Of a stretch of DNA of 64,000 nt, positions 16,656 through 26,900 are shown piece by piece. A program made the translations under genes and the position numbers. Where the stretch lies: contig NZ_FMHI01000021.1 of NCBI RefSeq assembly GCF_900090145.1, forward strand, positions 63,213 to 127,212. The letters run 5' to 3'. The notes under the pieces are model-generated. The model had not been told where the DNA came from and did no database searches. It was given only the letters and a program-made list of their open reading frames with translations. How positions within the stretch are numbered: the first letter of the stretch is position 1; each line of letters starts with the position of its first letter. This DNA comes from Streptomyces sp. WMMB 322 (lineage in GTDB: Bacteria > Actinomycetota > Actinomycetes > Streptomycetales > Streptomycetaceae).

Positions 16656-18401
16656 ATGACCACCGAACGTTCCGTGGACTCCTCCGCCCAGTCCTCCCCC
16701 TCCTCCCCTTCCGCCTCCGCCTTCTCCTCGTCGTCGTCCTCTCCGCCGTCGTCGCAGCCGTCGTCGCAGCCGTCGTCGTCGGCGCAGTCCCAGGGGCAGT
16801 CCTCGGCGCAGCGCGTCCCCAACCGCCAGCTCGCCGCGCTCATCGCGGAGGCCGGCTTCTCCAATGCCGGACTGGCCCGGCGCGTGGACCAGTTGGGGCT
16901 GGAGCACGGCCTCGACCTGCGTTACGACAAGACCTCCGTGACGCGGTGGCTGCGCGGCCAGCAGCCCCGCGGGACGACGCCCGCGCTGATCGCGGAGGTC
17001 TTCACCCGCCGACTCGGCAGAAGGCTGACCGCGCAGGACCTGGGCCTGGACGCCTGCGCCCCGGTCTACGCGGGGCTGGAGTTCGCGGCGACGCCCTCCG
17101 AGGCCGTGGACATCGTCAGCGGGCTGTGGCGCAAGGACTCGGGAAGCCACGCGGAACTGCGCAAGATCGCTTTCACACCGGCCGGGCTGGTCGTCCCCAG
17201 CCGTGACTGGCTCATCGGGCGCCCCGACGAGCGGGTGGCCAGGGGCGTGGACCCCGACGCCGGGCCGGGAGCGGACGGGGCGGGCGGTCTGCTCGGCCGG
17301 CCCCATGCTGCGGGCGTCGCGGCACGGCAGGGCGTCGGCGCCACGCGCGTGCCCTCGCCCCGCGGGACCGCGGCCGCGCCGGGCGGGCCCCGCCCGGCCG
17401 CGGGTGCCGCCGCGGCTGCGGGCGCGGCGGCACGCGCGGCGGCCGTCGCCGGTGCGGCGCGGGCCGAGCGGCCCGACCGGACGGAGCGGGGCCCCGGCCA
17501 GCGCGTGTCCGTCGGAGACGTCAACGCGCTGCGCTCGGTCGGCGAACTCTTCCGCGCCCTCGACCACGCCTACGGCGGCGGTCACGCGCGGCAGGCCCTG
17601 GTGCGGTACCTGGAGCACGAGGCGGAGCCGATGCTGCGCGGCGTGTACGGGGAGCAGCTGGGGCGGCGGCTCTTCGGCGCCGCCGCCGACCTGACGCGTC
17701 TCGCGGGCTGGACGTCGTACGACATCGCGGCGCACGGCCTGGCCCAGCGCTACTTCGTTCAGGCGCTGCGGCTGGCGCAGGCGGCGGGCGACCGCGCCTA
17801 CGGCAGCTATGTGCTGGTGACGATGAGCAGGCAGGCGGTGTATCTGGGGCACGGCCGGGAGGCGGTACAGCTGGCGAGGGTCGCGCAGCAGGGCGTCGGG
17901 AGCGCCGCCCCGCCGCTGGTGCAGGCGCTGCTGCACGCGGCGGAGGCCCGCGGTCACGCCGTGCTGGGCGAGGTGCGTGCCTGCACGTCCTCACTGGCGC
18001 GGGCCGAACGGGCGCTGGAGGCGGCCAAGTCCGGGGAGGAGGTGCCCCCGTGGGCGCGCGTCTTCGACGAGGCACAGCTGGCGGACGAGAGCGGGCACTG
18101 CCACCGCGACCTCCAGCAGTACAGGGCGGCGGCGCAGCACGCGGAGCGCTCGCTCCAGCTGCGCGGCACGGGATTCGCGCGCAGCCGTCTGTTCTGCCGG
18201 ATGGTGCTGGCGACGGCGCGGCTGGGGCTCGGCGAGGTCGAGCAGGCGTGTGCTCTGGCGGCGGAGGCGGCACAGCAGGCGGCGGACATGCGGTCGGTGC
18301 GTGCGCACGAGTACGTACGGGACTTCGAGCGGCGGCTGGAGCCCTACCGGGACGCGGCGCCGGTACGGGGGTACCGCGAGCGGGTTGCGGCGCTCAACTG
18401 A
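16656..18401 (+). CDS. NsdA-like regulator: helix-turn-helix plus TPR-like repeats
   Basis: 581 residues. Residues 1-50 are a low-complexity Ser/Gln tract. An XRE-like DNA-binding segment follows at about 50-115 (LAALIAEAGFSNAGLARRVD, RYDKTSVTRWLRGQQPRGTT), then a conserved block (AGLEFAATPSEAVDIVSGLW) and an Ala/Pro/Gly-rich linker (about 190-285). The C-terminal half is built of TPR-like helical pairs (about 300-570). The layout resembles the Streptomyces NsdA group, regulators that repress antibiotic production and sporulation, with paralogs in each genome; I cannot say which paralog this is. ATG 16656 has GGAG 11 bases upstream, a somewhat long spacing. It is divergent from lipB. Confidence 0.8.
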   Translation: MTTERSVDSSAQSSPSSPSASAFSSSSSSPPSSQPSSQPSSSAQSQGQSSAQRVPNRQLAALIAEAGFSNAGLARRVDQLGLEHGLDLRYDKTSVTRWLRGQQPRGTTPALIAEVFTRRLGRRLTAQDLGLDACAPVYAGLEFAATPSEAVDIVSGLWRKDSGSHAELRKIAFTPAGLVVPSRDWLIGRPDERVARGVDPDAGPGADGAGGLLGRPHAAGVAARQGVGATRVPSPRGTAAAPGGPRPAAGAAAAAGAAARAAAVAGAARAERPDRTERGPGQRVSVGDVNALRSVGELFRALDHAYGGGHARQALVRYLEHEAEPMLRGVYGEQLGRRLFGAAADLTRLAGWTSYDIAAHGLAQRYFVQALRLAQAAGDRAYGSYVLVTMSRQAVYLGHGREAVQLARVAQQGVGSAAPPLVQALLHAAEARGHAVLGEVRACTSSLARAERALEAAKSGEEVPPWARVFDEAQLADESGHCHRDLQQYRAAAQHAERSLQLRGTGFARSRLFCRMVLATARLGLGEVEQACALAAEAAQQAADMRSVRAHEYVRDFERRLEPYRDAAPVRGYRERVAALN

Positions 18402-18413
18402 CCGGACCCGCGC

Positions 18414-18494
18414 GGGAGTCGGCGTCCGGGAGTCGCGTGCGGGAGTCGGCGTCCGGAAGTCCCGTCCGGGAGTCGGTGTCCGGAAGTCCCGTCC
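18414..18494 (+). repeat. Three tandem 27-bp repeats after the NsdA-like gene
   Basis: The unit begins GGGAGTCGGCGTCCGG and is repeated at 18414-18440, 18441-18467 and 18468-18494 with a few substitutions; a fourth partial start (GGGAATTCCC) follows. It is noncoding in any plausible frame and downstream of the stop codon. Confidence 0.75.
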
Positions 18495-18646
18495 GGGAAT
18501 TCCCTCGCGCCGTTTCCCGACCAGCCGGGACACCGGCGGAAACGGGACCGGCACGGGAGTCCCGCCGGGCTGATACGGAGGCACGGGAGCCGGGGGCGCG
18601 GCGGACGGACGCGGCCGGGGCCCTGCTCCGCTCCTTCGGCCGCCCC

Positions 18647-18698
18647 TGTCATTCGCCGGTGCGTCCGTCGATTGTCATTCGCCGGTGCGTCCGTCGAT
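18647..18698 (+). repeat. 26-bp tandem duplication at the 3' end of the DinB gene
   Basis: The 26 bases 18647-18672 are repeated exactly at 18673-18698. The second copy contains the last eight codons and stop of the DinB gene; the first copy is a leftover lying just beyond the stop. Confidence 0.8.
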
Positions 18699-19196
18699 GT
18701 GCTCCCGTATGAGGTCGGCGTGGCCGTTGTGCCGCGCGTACTCGTCCGTCATGTAGACGAACAGGGCGCGCAGGTCCATGAGTTGACCATTCGGGCGGCA
18801 GAAGGAAGCGTCCAGCGGGCGATCCGCTGCGGCTGCGCGGGCCGCGGCCACCTCCCGGTGGTAGATCTCGAAGTCGCCGGGAGCGCTCTCGGCGGTGCCG
18901 TCCTCGAAATCCCCCTCCATGTTGTCCTCCGTGAAGAAGATCCACGGCAGAGCACTCTCGCCGGCGAGGTGGTTGCGGAACCACCAGCGTTCGACTCCGG
19001 CCAGGTGCCGGGCCAGGCCCAGCAGGGACAGCGTGGAGCGGCCGACGGGCCGCCGAGCGAGCTGCTCGCCGGTCAGGCCGCCGCACTTGTACAGGAACGT
19101 CGCCCGCCCGTGGTCCAGCGCGGACTCCAGCACGTTTCTCTCGTCGCCCGCGTACACGCGCTCGGGGCGCTTCACCTCGGGAGTCGTCCAGGTCAT
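18675..19196 (-). CDS. DinB-family (DUF664-like) protein
   Basis: 173 residues. The four-helix DinB fold is suggested by LESALDHGRATFLYKCGGLT, the histidine in LGLARHLAGVERWWFRNHLAG and the C-terminal MTDEYARHNGHADLIREHID. The three histidines (ARH, ARHNGH) are at the positions that bind a metal in this superfamily. Relatives include thiol-dependent enzymes such as mycothiol S-transferases, which are cytoplasmic detoxification proteins in actinobacteria. The actual substrate is unknown. The ATG at 19196 lacks a strong ribosome-binding site. Confidence 0.85.
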   Translation of the reverse strand: MTWTTPEVKRPERVYAGDERNVLESALDHGRATFLYKCGGLTGEQLARRPVGRSTLSLLGLARHLAGVERWWFRNHLAGESALPWIFFTEDNMEGDFEDGTAESAPGDFEIYHREVAAARAAAADRPLDASFCRPNGQLMDLRALFVYMTDEYARHNGHADLIREHIDGRTGE

Positions 19197-19346
19197 GCGC
19201 TCACGCTAAGGCGCACCACCGACAACGGCGCCCGGCCGGCAGCGTCCGTCGGGTGCGGGCCGCGCCTTCCCGGTCCCTTCCCGGTCCCTTACAGGTGCCT
19301 TACAGGTCCCTTCCGGGTCCTTTCCCGGTCCCGTCCCGCCCCTCCC

Positions 19347-19754
19347 TCAGCCCAGCCGGCGGAGTCCGGCCGCGGTCGGGCCGAAGCCGCAGCGTGCGTA
19401 GAACCCCGTCAGGTGCTCCTCGTAGTCGACGTGCAGCCACCGCGCTCCGGCCATCCGTGCCTCGTCCGCGGCACGCCGTACGAGCCGCACCCCCACCCCC
19501 TGCCGCCGCACGGCCGGGTGCACTGTCGTGTCGAGCACGAAGGCGTGCACACCCCCGTCGCCGACGACGTTCACATAGCCCACGAGTTCGTCCCCGCGGT
19601 ACGCGGCGACCCACAGCAGGCTGCGCTCCAGCCGGGCGCCGAAGTCGGTGTGTTCGTGCGCCGGCCAGGACGCGGCGAAGAGGGCGTTCAGTTCGGCGTC
19701 GCTCAGCGGCGGCCGCACCCGCAGCCGCACCGGCGTCGCGGCGGGCCCGGTCAC
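19347..19754 (-). CDS. GNAT-family N-acetyltransferase
   Basis: 135 residues. The acetyl-CoA-binding motif is VHPAVRRQGVGVRLVRRAAD (R/Q-x2-G-x-G/A), preceded by the beta-strand HAFVLDTTV and followed by WLHVDYEEHLTGFYARCGF, typical of GNAT enzymes. The substrate is unknown. The GTG start (19754) overlaps the TGA of the sensor kinase gene (GTGA), so the two are translationally coupled and belong to one operon. Confidence 0.88.
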   Translation of the reverse strand: MTGPAATPVRLRVRPPLSDAELNALFAASWPAHEHTDFGARLERSLLWVAAYRGDELVGYVNVVGDGGVHAFVLDTTVHPAVRRQGVGVRLVRRAADEARMAGARWLHVDYEEHLTGFYARCGFGPTAAGLRRLG

Positions 19755-21088
19755 CGGCCGACCGGATCGCAGGGGATCTCCATGGTCACCATCGTCGGGC
19801 CGCCGGGCGGGCTGCTGACCGCGAGGATGCCGTCGAACTGGCCCAGGCGCCGCTCGATGCCCGCCATTCCGGAGCCCTTCCGGGGGTCGGCGCCTCCCCG
19901 TCCGTCGTCGGTGACGGCGATCCGCAGCATGCCCCCGGCTGCGGTCTCGCTGTAGTGGACATCGAGCCAAACGCGTCCGGCCTGCGCGTGCTTCGCGGCG
20001 TTGGTGAGGACCTCGCTGATCGCGAAGTACGCCGCGGACTCGACCGGTTCCGCGAAGCGCCCCTCCAGTTCGACGTCCGCCTCGACCGGGACCTGCATGC
20101 GGAGTGCCAGTGCTCTCGCCGCGTCGCCGAGGCCTCGTTCCGCGAGGACCGGCGGGTGGATTCCGCGTACGAGGTCGCGCAGTTCGGTCAGCGCCTCGGC
20201 GGAGTTCTCCCGTGCCTGCGCGAGCAGCTTCTTCGCCTGCGCCGGGTCCTTCTCGACGAGGGCTTCGATCGTGCCGAGGCTCATGCCCATGGACACCAGG
20301 CGCGCCTGCGCACCGTCGTGCAAGTCGCGTTCGATGCGGCGCAGTTCGGCAGCGGAGGAGTCGACGGCGTCGTGACGCGTCTCGTAGAGCCGCTCGACGC
20401 GCTGTGCCAGCTGCGCTCCCCGGCTGGGCGAGATCATGCCTTTGACGATGAGGAAGTGCCCCTTGACGAAGTACGGGTTCACACTCGCAGCCAGCGCGAT
20501 CAGCAGCGCGCCGAGGCCCGCGCACAGGGTGGCCGTGCCGAAGCCCTCGACGGGGATGAAGGCGTACCAGTAGTTGTGCTGAACGGCCCGCCAGACCCCG
20601 GCGAAGATGACGAAGCCCTCGACGCCGTACGCGATGAGCGCGGCGGGGAGGAGCGCGGTGACGAAGCCGAGGACGGCGTCCGCCGGCAGCCAGGCCAGGT
20701 CCCGCCACGTGGCGGGGTCGCGCAGCAGCTTCGTGCAGCGTGCGACTGTGCCGCCGACGCTGTCGGCCGGCGGGAGCGCGCGGTAGGGCGGCCGGACGGT
20801 GATACCCGCCCAGTCGCGGGCGAGTTGGCGCCGCTGGTTGGCGTGCATGCGCACCAGGTGGGTCACCGCGGGTGTCGTGAAGAGGCCGACGCCGAGCACG
20901 ATGAAGGCGATGGACAGCACACTCGCGATGAACAGCGCCAGCGAGACGCCGAGCGAGAGCACGCACAGTGCCAGTCCCCGCGCCGCCGCCGTCAGCGCGT
21001 CGCGGACACGCCCGCGCAGCGCCGGTGGGCCCGGCGCCGTCCGTGGGACGCCGGCGACGCTCCCCTCCGCCGTTGCTCCTTGGTTCAC
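19751..21088 (-). CDS. Sensor histidine kinase (HisKA_3/HATPase) with N-terminal membrane sensor domain
   Basis: About 445 residues. Four membrane helices lie in the N-terminal half (about 30-55, 110-130, 140-160, 170-190), arranged as in the putative-sensor domain common in actinobacteria. The dimerisation/phosphorylation segment has the acceptor His in RIERDLHDGAQARLVSMGMS. The ATPase part shows the N box (SEVLTNAAKHAQ) and G box (DDGRGGADPRKGSGMAGIERR). It autophosphorylates and presumably acts on a NarL-type regulator; the best candidate is the gene at 23140, two genes away and on the other strand. The GTG at 21088 is a likely start but its ribosome-binding site (AAGGGG, 11 bases) is weak, so the N-terminus is uncertain. 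Confidence 0.88.
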   Translation of the reverse strand: MNQGATAEGSVAGVPRTAPGPPALRGRVRDALTAAARGLALCVLSLGVSLALFIASVLSIAFIVLGVGLFTTPAVTHLVRMHANQRRQLARDWAGITVRPPYRALPPADSVGGTVARCTKLLRDPATWRDLAWLPADAVLGFVTALLPAALIAYGVEGFVIFAGVWRAVQHNYWYAFIPVEGFGTATLCAGLGALLIALAASVNPYFVKGHFLIVKGMISPSRGAQLAQRVERLYETRHDAVDSSAAELRRIERDLHDGAQARLVSMGMSLGTIEALVEKDPAQAKKLLAQARENSAEALTELRDLVRGIHPPVLAERGLGDAARALALRMQVPVEADVELEGRFAEPVESAAYFAISEVLTNAAKHAQAGRVWLDVHYSETAAGGMLRIAVTDDGRGGADPRKGSGMAGIERRLGQFDGILAVSSPPGGPTMVTMEIPCDPVGR

Positions 21089-21659
21089 CGCTGCCGCCCC
21101 TTCTTCCTGGCCCCCGCCGCTCCCCCGTCGGACAGCTGCGGCGCTCCGTGCGCCGGGCACTGCTCCAGTCTGCGCCGCGCGGGGCCCCGCGGGCAGGGGG
21201 ACCAGCCCCCCTTCGACGGTGTGGCCGGCTACACCCCCGGCACATGCTGCTCGGCGCAGCGCAACCGGTACCTGCCGTGCCTGCGCGCGGGCTGTCCCGG
21301 CCTGTCGCACAGGGCCCCGGCACGGGTCTCGGCCGCGCCCGGAACGGGGGCGCGGCGGACGTCCCGTCCCGCTCGGCCCGCCCGGCGCGGCGGAGCCCGC
21401 CCGGTCCGGCGCCCCCTCCCGCTGAGACGGCCGGCCGGACGGAACCGGGACGTCTCCCGGCCCCGCGCCACCCGCCGCGGGGCCGGGGCACCTTCCCCGT
21501 GCGGCGACCGCGGGGCGAAGCCCCGGCCACGCCACGGCCGGAGGCCGTTCTGACGCAGGTCAGAGCGGCTGGGGAGCCGACTTGAGCAGGTGTCACGGCA
21601 CCTGGCTCGATCGGCGGGCTTCCCTCATGAGCCGCACCTTCAGCCCGTACGCTGCCCCC
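21089..21659. other. 571-bp very G+C-rich region between divergent genes
   Basis: It should contain promoters for the kinase operon (minus strand) and the tautomerase operon (plus strand). Several open frames span it but none has a ribosome-binding site or protein-like composition. A TACGCT hexamer at 21648-21653 is the likely -10 of the leaderless tautomerase gene. Confidence 0.45.
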
Positions 21660-22031
21660 ATGCCGCACATCACTGTCGACTACTCCGATGCCCTCGCCGA
21701 GACGTTCGACCGCCGCGGCTTCGGGCTGGCCCTGCACCCGCTGCTCGCCCGCACCGTGGTCGGTTCCGTCTCGGGCTGCAAGACCAGGTTCCGGCAGATC
21801 GACGAGTGCGTGATCGCGGACGGGACGGACGAGGTCGCGATGCTCCACGTCGAAGTGGCGCTGCTGTCCGGGCGCACCCCCGAGGCGAAGGCCGAACTCT
21901 CCAGGGCCGTGCTCGGGCTCGCCCGCGACCACGTCAAGCCGACGCCGGGCGTCACACTGCACACCTCCGTCGATGTCTGCGACCTCTCCCGCCGCAGCTT
22001 CGCAAGTCACACGGAAGAGGACCACGTATGA
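21660..22031 (+). CDS. 5-carboxymethyl-2-hydroxymuconate delta-isomerase-like tautomerase
   Basis: 123 residues starting MPHITVDYSD. The Pro directly after Met is the catalytic N-terminal proline of the tautomerase superfamily, and length and pattern (CKTRFRQIDECVIADG, MLHVEVALLSGRTPEAK) fit the CHMI (HpaF-type) branch of homoprotocatechuate degradation. The start is fixed by this proline; a longer frame to 21582 would bury it. A TACGCT -10 hexamer six bases upstream and no ribosome-binding site suggest a leaderless mRNA. The other homoprotocatechuate genes are absent here, so the true substrate may differ. The stop overlaps the next gene (ATGA). Confidence 0.85.
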   Translation: MPHITVDYSDALAETFDRRGFGLALHPLLARTVVGSVSGCKTRFRQIDECVIADGTDEVAMLHVEVALLSGRTPEAKAELSRAVLGLARDHVKPTPGVTLHTSVDVCDLSRRSFASHTEEDHV

Positions 22032-22915
22032 GATTCGGACTGCTCGGCACCGGGCCGTGGGCATCCAGCACGCACGGGCCCGCTCTCGCGGCGCACAAGG
22101 ACGTGGAGTTGACGGGCGTGTGGGGCCGCCGCTCCGAGGCGGCCAGGGAACTCGCCGGCGAACTCGGCACCCGCGCCTACGACGACGTCGACGCTCTGCT
22201 GACCGACTGCGACGCCGTGGCCGTTGCGCTTCCCCCCGACGTGCAGGCGCCGCTGGCGGTGCGGGCCGCGGAGGCCGGCTGCCATCTGCTGCTGGACAAG
22301 CCCGTCGCCACGACGCCCGAGTCCGTGCGGCAGGTCACCGACGCGGTGGACGCCGCGGGCGTGGCGTCCGTCGTCTTCTTCACCTTGCGCTTCAGCGAGC
22401 CGACCGCCACGTGGATCGGCGAACAGGCCGCCACGGAGGGATGGCTGACGGGCCGGGCCGACTGGCTCTCCCCCGTCTTCGGCGGCGCCGACTCCCCCTA
22501 CACGGCCTCGCCGTGGCGCAGGGAGAAAGGAGCCCTGTGGGACGTCGGTCCGCACGCGCTGTCCGTGCTGCTGCCCGTACTGGGCGATGTGACCGACCTC
22601 GGTTCGGTCCGCGCGGGGCGCGGCGTCGGCGACACCGTCCACATGGTCCTGCGGCACGCGGACGGGGCGTCCAGCACCTGCACGCTCAGCCATTCCGTGC
22701 CGCCGGCGGCCGCCGGGGTCACCGCAGAGGTCAGGGGTGCCGCCGGTACGGCGGCTCTGCCCCAGCGGGACGAGGCTCCGGTGGACGCGTTCGCGAGGGC
22801 CGTGGACGCGCTGGCCGAGTCGGTGCGCACGGGTTCGGGCCACGCCTGTGACGTCCGGTTCGCGCAGCGGGTCACGGAGATCCTCTCGAGCGCTGAGGCG
22901 GCCCTCGGTCAGTAG
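22028..22915 (+). CDS. Gfo/Idh/MocA-family oxidoreductase
   Basis: 295 residues. The N-terminal Rossmann fold has G-x-G-x2-A (RFGLLGTGPWASSTHGPALA), and DKPVATTPESV near residue 95 carries the conserved E/D-K-P motif whose Lys takes part in catalysis. The C-terminal domain has WDVGPHALSVLLPVLGDV with the typical G-x-H. These enzymes oxidise or reduce sugars and related compounds with NAD(P). It is coupled to the tautomerase by an ATGA overlap. The substrate is unknown. Confidence 0.88.
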   Translation: MRFGLLGTGPWASSTHGPALAAHKDVELTGVWGRRSEAARELAGELGTRAYDDVDALLTDCDAVAVALPPDVQAPLAVRAAEAGCHLLLDKPVATTPESVRQVTDAVDAAGVASVVFFTLRFSEPTATWIGEQAATEGWLTGRADWLSPVFGGADSPYTASPWRREKGALWDVGPHALSVLLPVLGDVTDLGSVRAGRGVGDTVHMVLRHADGASSTCTLSHSVPPAAAGVTAEVRGAAGTAALPQRDEAPVDAFARAVDALAESVRTGSGHACDVRFAQRVTEILSSAEAALGQ

Positions 22916-23139
22916 CCGTCCGTGGAGCGGGAACGCATCCCGTCCCCGCGCGGAGCGGGATGCGTTCGGGGGGCAGCAGGCACGCCGCGGGCGCCCCGGA
23001 CGGCTCGGGCGAGGGGCCCCGTCCGGGCCGCGCGCGACCGTCCTCCCCGGGCCCGGGGTCTGCCGGGCCTCGCCCCGGCTGTGCTCCGAGCCGGTAGATT
23101 CCGGGAGCGACCCAGCTTTCCGGCCACCGTGGAGACCTT

Positions 23140-23796
23140 GTGCGCGTCGTCATCGCCGAAGACCTCTTCCTCCTGCGTGACGGCCTGGTCCGCCTGCTGG
23201 AGGCGTTCGGATTCGAGATCGCGGCCGCCGTCGACAACGGGCCCGAGCTGACCAGGGCGCTGAAGGAACTGGAGCCCGAGGTCGCCGTCGTCGACGTGCG
23301 TCTGCCGCCGTCGTTCAGCGACGAGGGGCTGCAGTGCGCGCTGGAGGCGCGGCGCAGACGCCCCGGGCTGCCGGTCCTGGTCCTCTCCCAGCACGTCGAG
23401 CAGCTGTATGCGCGTGAGCTGCTCGCGGACGGCACGGGCGGCGTCGGCTATCTGCTCAAGGACCGGGTCTTCGACGCGGAGCAGTTCGTCGACGCGGTGC
23501 GACGCGTCGCGGCGGGCGGTACGGCGATGGACCCGCAGGTGATCCAGCAGTTGCTCTCCCGGCGTTCGCAGGAGGCGCCCATGGCGAGGCTGACGGCCCG
23601 GGAGCGGGAAGTGATGGAACTCATGGCGCAGGGCCGGTCCAACACCGCCATCGCCACACAGCTCGTCGTGACGGAGCGGGCCGTCGCCAAGCACACGTCA
23701 AATATTTTCGGGAAGTTGGGCCTTCCGCCCTCCGACGACGACAACCGTCGGGTGCTCGCGGTGCTGGCTTATCTGGACGGGGCCGACCGGGGCTGA
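23140..23796 (+). CDS. NarL/LuxR-family response regulator
   Basis: 218 residues. The receiver domain is intact: E7-D8, phospho-acceptor D52 in VAVVDVRLPP, Lys107 in GYLLKDRV. The C-terminal HTH (LTAREREVMELMAQGRSNTA, VVTERAVAKHTSNIFGKLGL) binds DNA. It starts at GTG 23140 with GGAG five bases upstream. It is the likely partner of the sensor kinase at 19.8-21.1 kb; a tautomerase/oxidoreductase operon separates the pair, which is unusual since kinase and regulator are normally adjacent. Confidence 0.92.
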   Translation: MRVVIAEDLFLLRDGLVRLLEAFGFEIAAAVDNGPELTRALKELEPEVAVVDVRLPPSFSDEGLQCALEARRRRPGLPVLVLSQHVEQLYARELLADGTGGVGYLLKDRVFDAEQFVDAVRRVAAGGTAMDPQVIQQLLSRRSQEAPMARLTAREREVMELMAQGRSNTAIATQLVVTERAVAKHTSNIFGKLGLPPSDDDNRRVLAVLAYLDGADRG

Positions 23797-23903
23797 CCAG
23801 TACAACCCGTGCCGCGCCCTCTCGTATAAGCACATAAAACTCCATTAGCGTGCGCATCACATGTGTCAGCGGTGACCGGATGTTGCGAGAAGTGGAGCAC
23901 GCC

Positions 23904-26900
23904 GTGGAGGACATCAACAGACGCACGCTTCTGGGTACGGCCGGAGCGCTCGGCGCCGGTGTGGCACTTGGCCCCAGCACCAACCCGGCGGCCGCCCAGA
24001 CACCGGCCGTCCCCGGCTTCCACACCGCGGCGCCCGACATGGAACACGCCGCGGCGGCCGTGCGGCGTCTGCTCCCCGACCACCACGACCAGATCTCCTT
24101 CACCGCGCTCACCGGCGGCAAGGAACGCTTCAAGGTCTCCGGACGCGCAGGCGCCGTGGAGATCGCCGGAACCTCCCCGGCCGTGGCCCTCACCGGGCTG
24201 CACTGGTACTTGAAGTACACCTGCGCCTGCCACATCTCGTGGGCGGGCAGCCAGACCGACCTGCCCGAGGAGCTCCCCGCACCGGGCAGCAAGTACGAGC
24301 GCAGCGCCACCGTGCCGCACCGCTTCATGCTCAACGACACGCACGACGGCTACACCGCCCCGTACGCGGACTGGAAGCACTGGGAGCGCTTCATCGACGT
24401 GATGGCGCTGCACGGCTGCAACGAGGTGCTGGTGACGACCGGTTCCGAGGCCGTCTACCACCGCCTGCTGACGGACTTCGGCTACTCCGACGACGAGGCC
24501 CGCACGTGGATCCCCGCGCCCTCGCACCAGCCCTGGTGGCTGCTGCAGAACCTCTCCGAGTACGGAGGCCCCGTCTCCTCGGGACTGCTGAAGAAGCGTG
24601 AGGACCTGGGCCGCCGCATCGTGACACGGCTGCGGGAACTGGGCATGCACGCCGTGCTGCCCGGCTACTTCGGCACGGTCCCCGACGACTTCTCGGACCG
24701 CAACCCCGGCGGAAGGACCGTGCCCCAGGGCGACTGGAACGGCCTGACCAGGCCCGCGTGGCTCGACCCGCGCACGTCCGTCTTCCGCAAGGTCGCCGCC
24801 GCGTACTACAAGCACCAGAAGGACGTCTTCGGCGAGATCCGCCACGTCAAGATGGATCTGCTGCACGAAGGCGGCAAGGCCGGCGACGTGCCCGTCGCCG
24901 AGGCGGCGCAGGCCGTGGAGAAGGCGCTCCAGGCGGCGCTGCCCGGCGCGACCTGGGTGATCCTCGGCTGGCAGAAGAACCCGCGCCTCGAACTGCTCGA
25001 CGCGCTGAAGCACAAGAACCGCGCGCTCGTCGTGGACGGCCTGTCCGACCTGGAGAGGATCACCAGCCGCGAGTCGGACTGGGGCGGGGTCCCGTACGCG
25101 TTCGGCACCATCCCCAACTTCGGCGGCCGCACGACGATGGGCGCCAAGACGCAGATGTGGACGGAGCGGTTCACAAAGTGGCGCGACAAGTCGGGCAGCA
25201 AGCTTGTGGGCACCGCGTACATGCCGGAGTCCTCGCACCGCGACCCGCTCGCCTTCGAACTCTTCAGTGAACTCGCCTGGCGGGAGGAACCGGTCGAACG
25301 CAAGCAGTGGTTCGCCGACTACGCGCGGCTGCGCTACGGCGGGGACGACGAGAAGGCCCGCGCCGCGCTCGCCGCCCTGCGCGGCACCGCCTACGAGATC
25401 AGCAGCACGGACGGCCGCCCCCACGACAGCATCTTCGCGGCACGGCCCAGCCTCGACGCCCGCTCCGGCGCCCACTACGCCACGCACACCCCGGCCTTCG
25501 ACCTCGCCGACTTCGACGCGGCACTGACGGCCCTGCTCGGCGTCCGCGAATCGCTCCGCGGCAGCGACGCCTACCGCTACGACCTCGCCGACGTCACGCG
25601 CCAGGCCCTCGCCAACCGCTCGTGGCTGCTCATCGGCAAGCTGAAGTCCGCGTACCAGCAGCAGGACACGGCGGCCTTCCGCAAGCTGAGCAATCTGTGG
25701 CTGTCGCTGATGAAGCTCAGCGACGAGATCGCCGGCACCCACCAGTCCTTCCTGCTCGGACCGTGGCTCGCCGACGCGCGGCGGATGGGAGGCAGCGAGT
25801 CCGAGCGGGACAAGCTCGAACTCACCGCACGCACGCTGCTCACCGCGTGGGCGGACCGTCCGGCCGCCGACAAGGGCAGGCTCGCCAACTACGCCAACCG
25901 CGACTGGCAGGGCCTCATCGGGGACTTCCACCAGCCCCAGTGGCGCGCCTACCTGGAGGAGGTCGAGGACGCCCTCGCGGAGGACCGGACCCCCAAGAGC
26001 TTCGACTGGTACGAGCTGGAGGCAGCCTGGGCGCGGGAGACCAAGTCGTACGCGCAGCGCCCTTCGGGAGATCCCTACCGCACCGCGCAGCGGGTGCACG
26101 CCGCCCTGGCCAAGGCGCCGTTCCAGGGCAGCGTGACCGCGAAGTCGGACCCGGTCACGCTGACCCCGGGCGCTTCCGGCACGTTCGAGGCCGTCTTCCG
26201 CAACGAGAGCGGACTGCGCGCGACGGGAGTCGTCGACTTCTCCCTGACCGGCCTGCAGAACGCCGAGCCGCAGGGCTCCACCTCCGTACTGCGGGTCGAA
26301 CAGGGCAGCAGCGCCGGCGTCAAGTGGCGTGTCCGGGCTCCGAAGGACGAGCTGAAGGATCCGCTGAAGCCGCTCGCCTACGAACTGACGGTGGAGTACG
26401 GGCCCGAGGGCGAGCGCCGCGTGCGGATGCCGCAGTCCGGCAAGCTCTACGTCGCGGGACCGCTGGACCGGGAGCTGTCGACCGTCAGCACCAACGACGC
26501 CGTCTTCGGCCAGCTCGGCGACCGCTTCGCGATCGAAGGCGCCGGCGACGACATGTGGAAGGGCACCTCGCACTTCGGTGCGATCTACCGCGAGGGAGCC
26601 CTGCGGGACGGGGTCTCGGCGACGGTCCGCGTCACCTCTCAGGAAGTGACGGGTCCGTGGGCGCGCGCCGGCATCGTGGCCCGCAACCAGCTGCCCGGCA
26701 CCGCGTCGCAGGGCTTCGTGAACCTGTCGGTGACGCCGGACAACGGGGTGGTGCTCTCCTACGACTCCGACGGCGACGGCACCCTCAACCGATACGTACG
26801 CGTCACCGGCGTCACCGCGCCCGTCGCGCTGCGCCTCACCCGCGACGGACGCTCCTTCCGGGGCGAACTGTCCACGGACGACGAAGCGAACTGGCACACG

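Noticed and set aside
18402..18674. Possible continuation of the NsdA-like protein or a CRISPR-like array in the 27-bp repeats
   Set aside because: The stop at 18399-18401 is clear, and the units are directly adjoining without spacers.
21089..21659. Upstream extension of the sensor kinase to 21535
   Set aside because: The extension is Gly/Arg/Pro-rich with no domain and would run into the promoter region of the divergent tautomerase gene.
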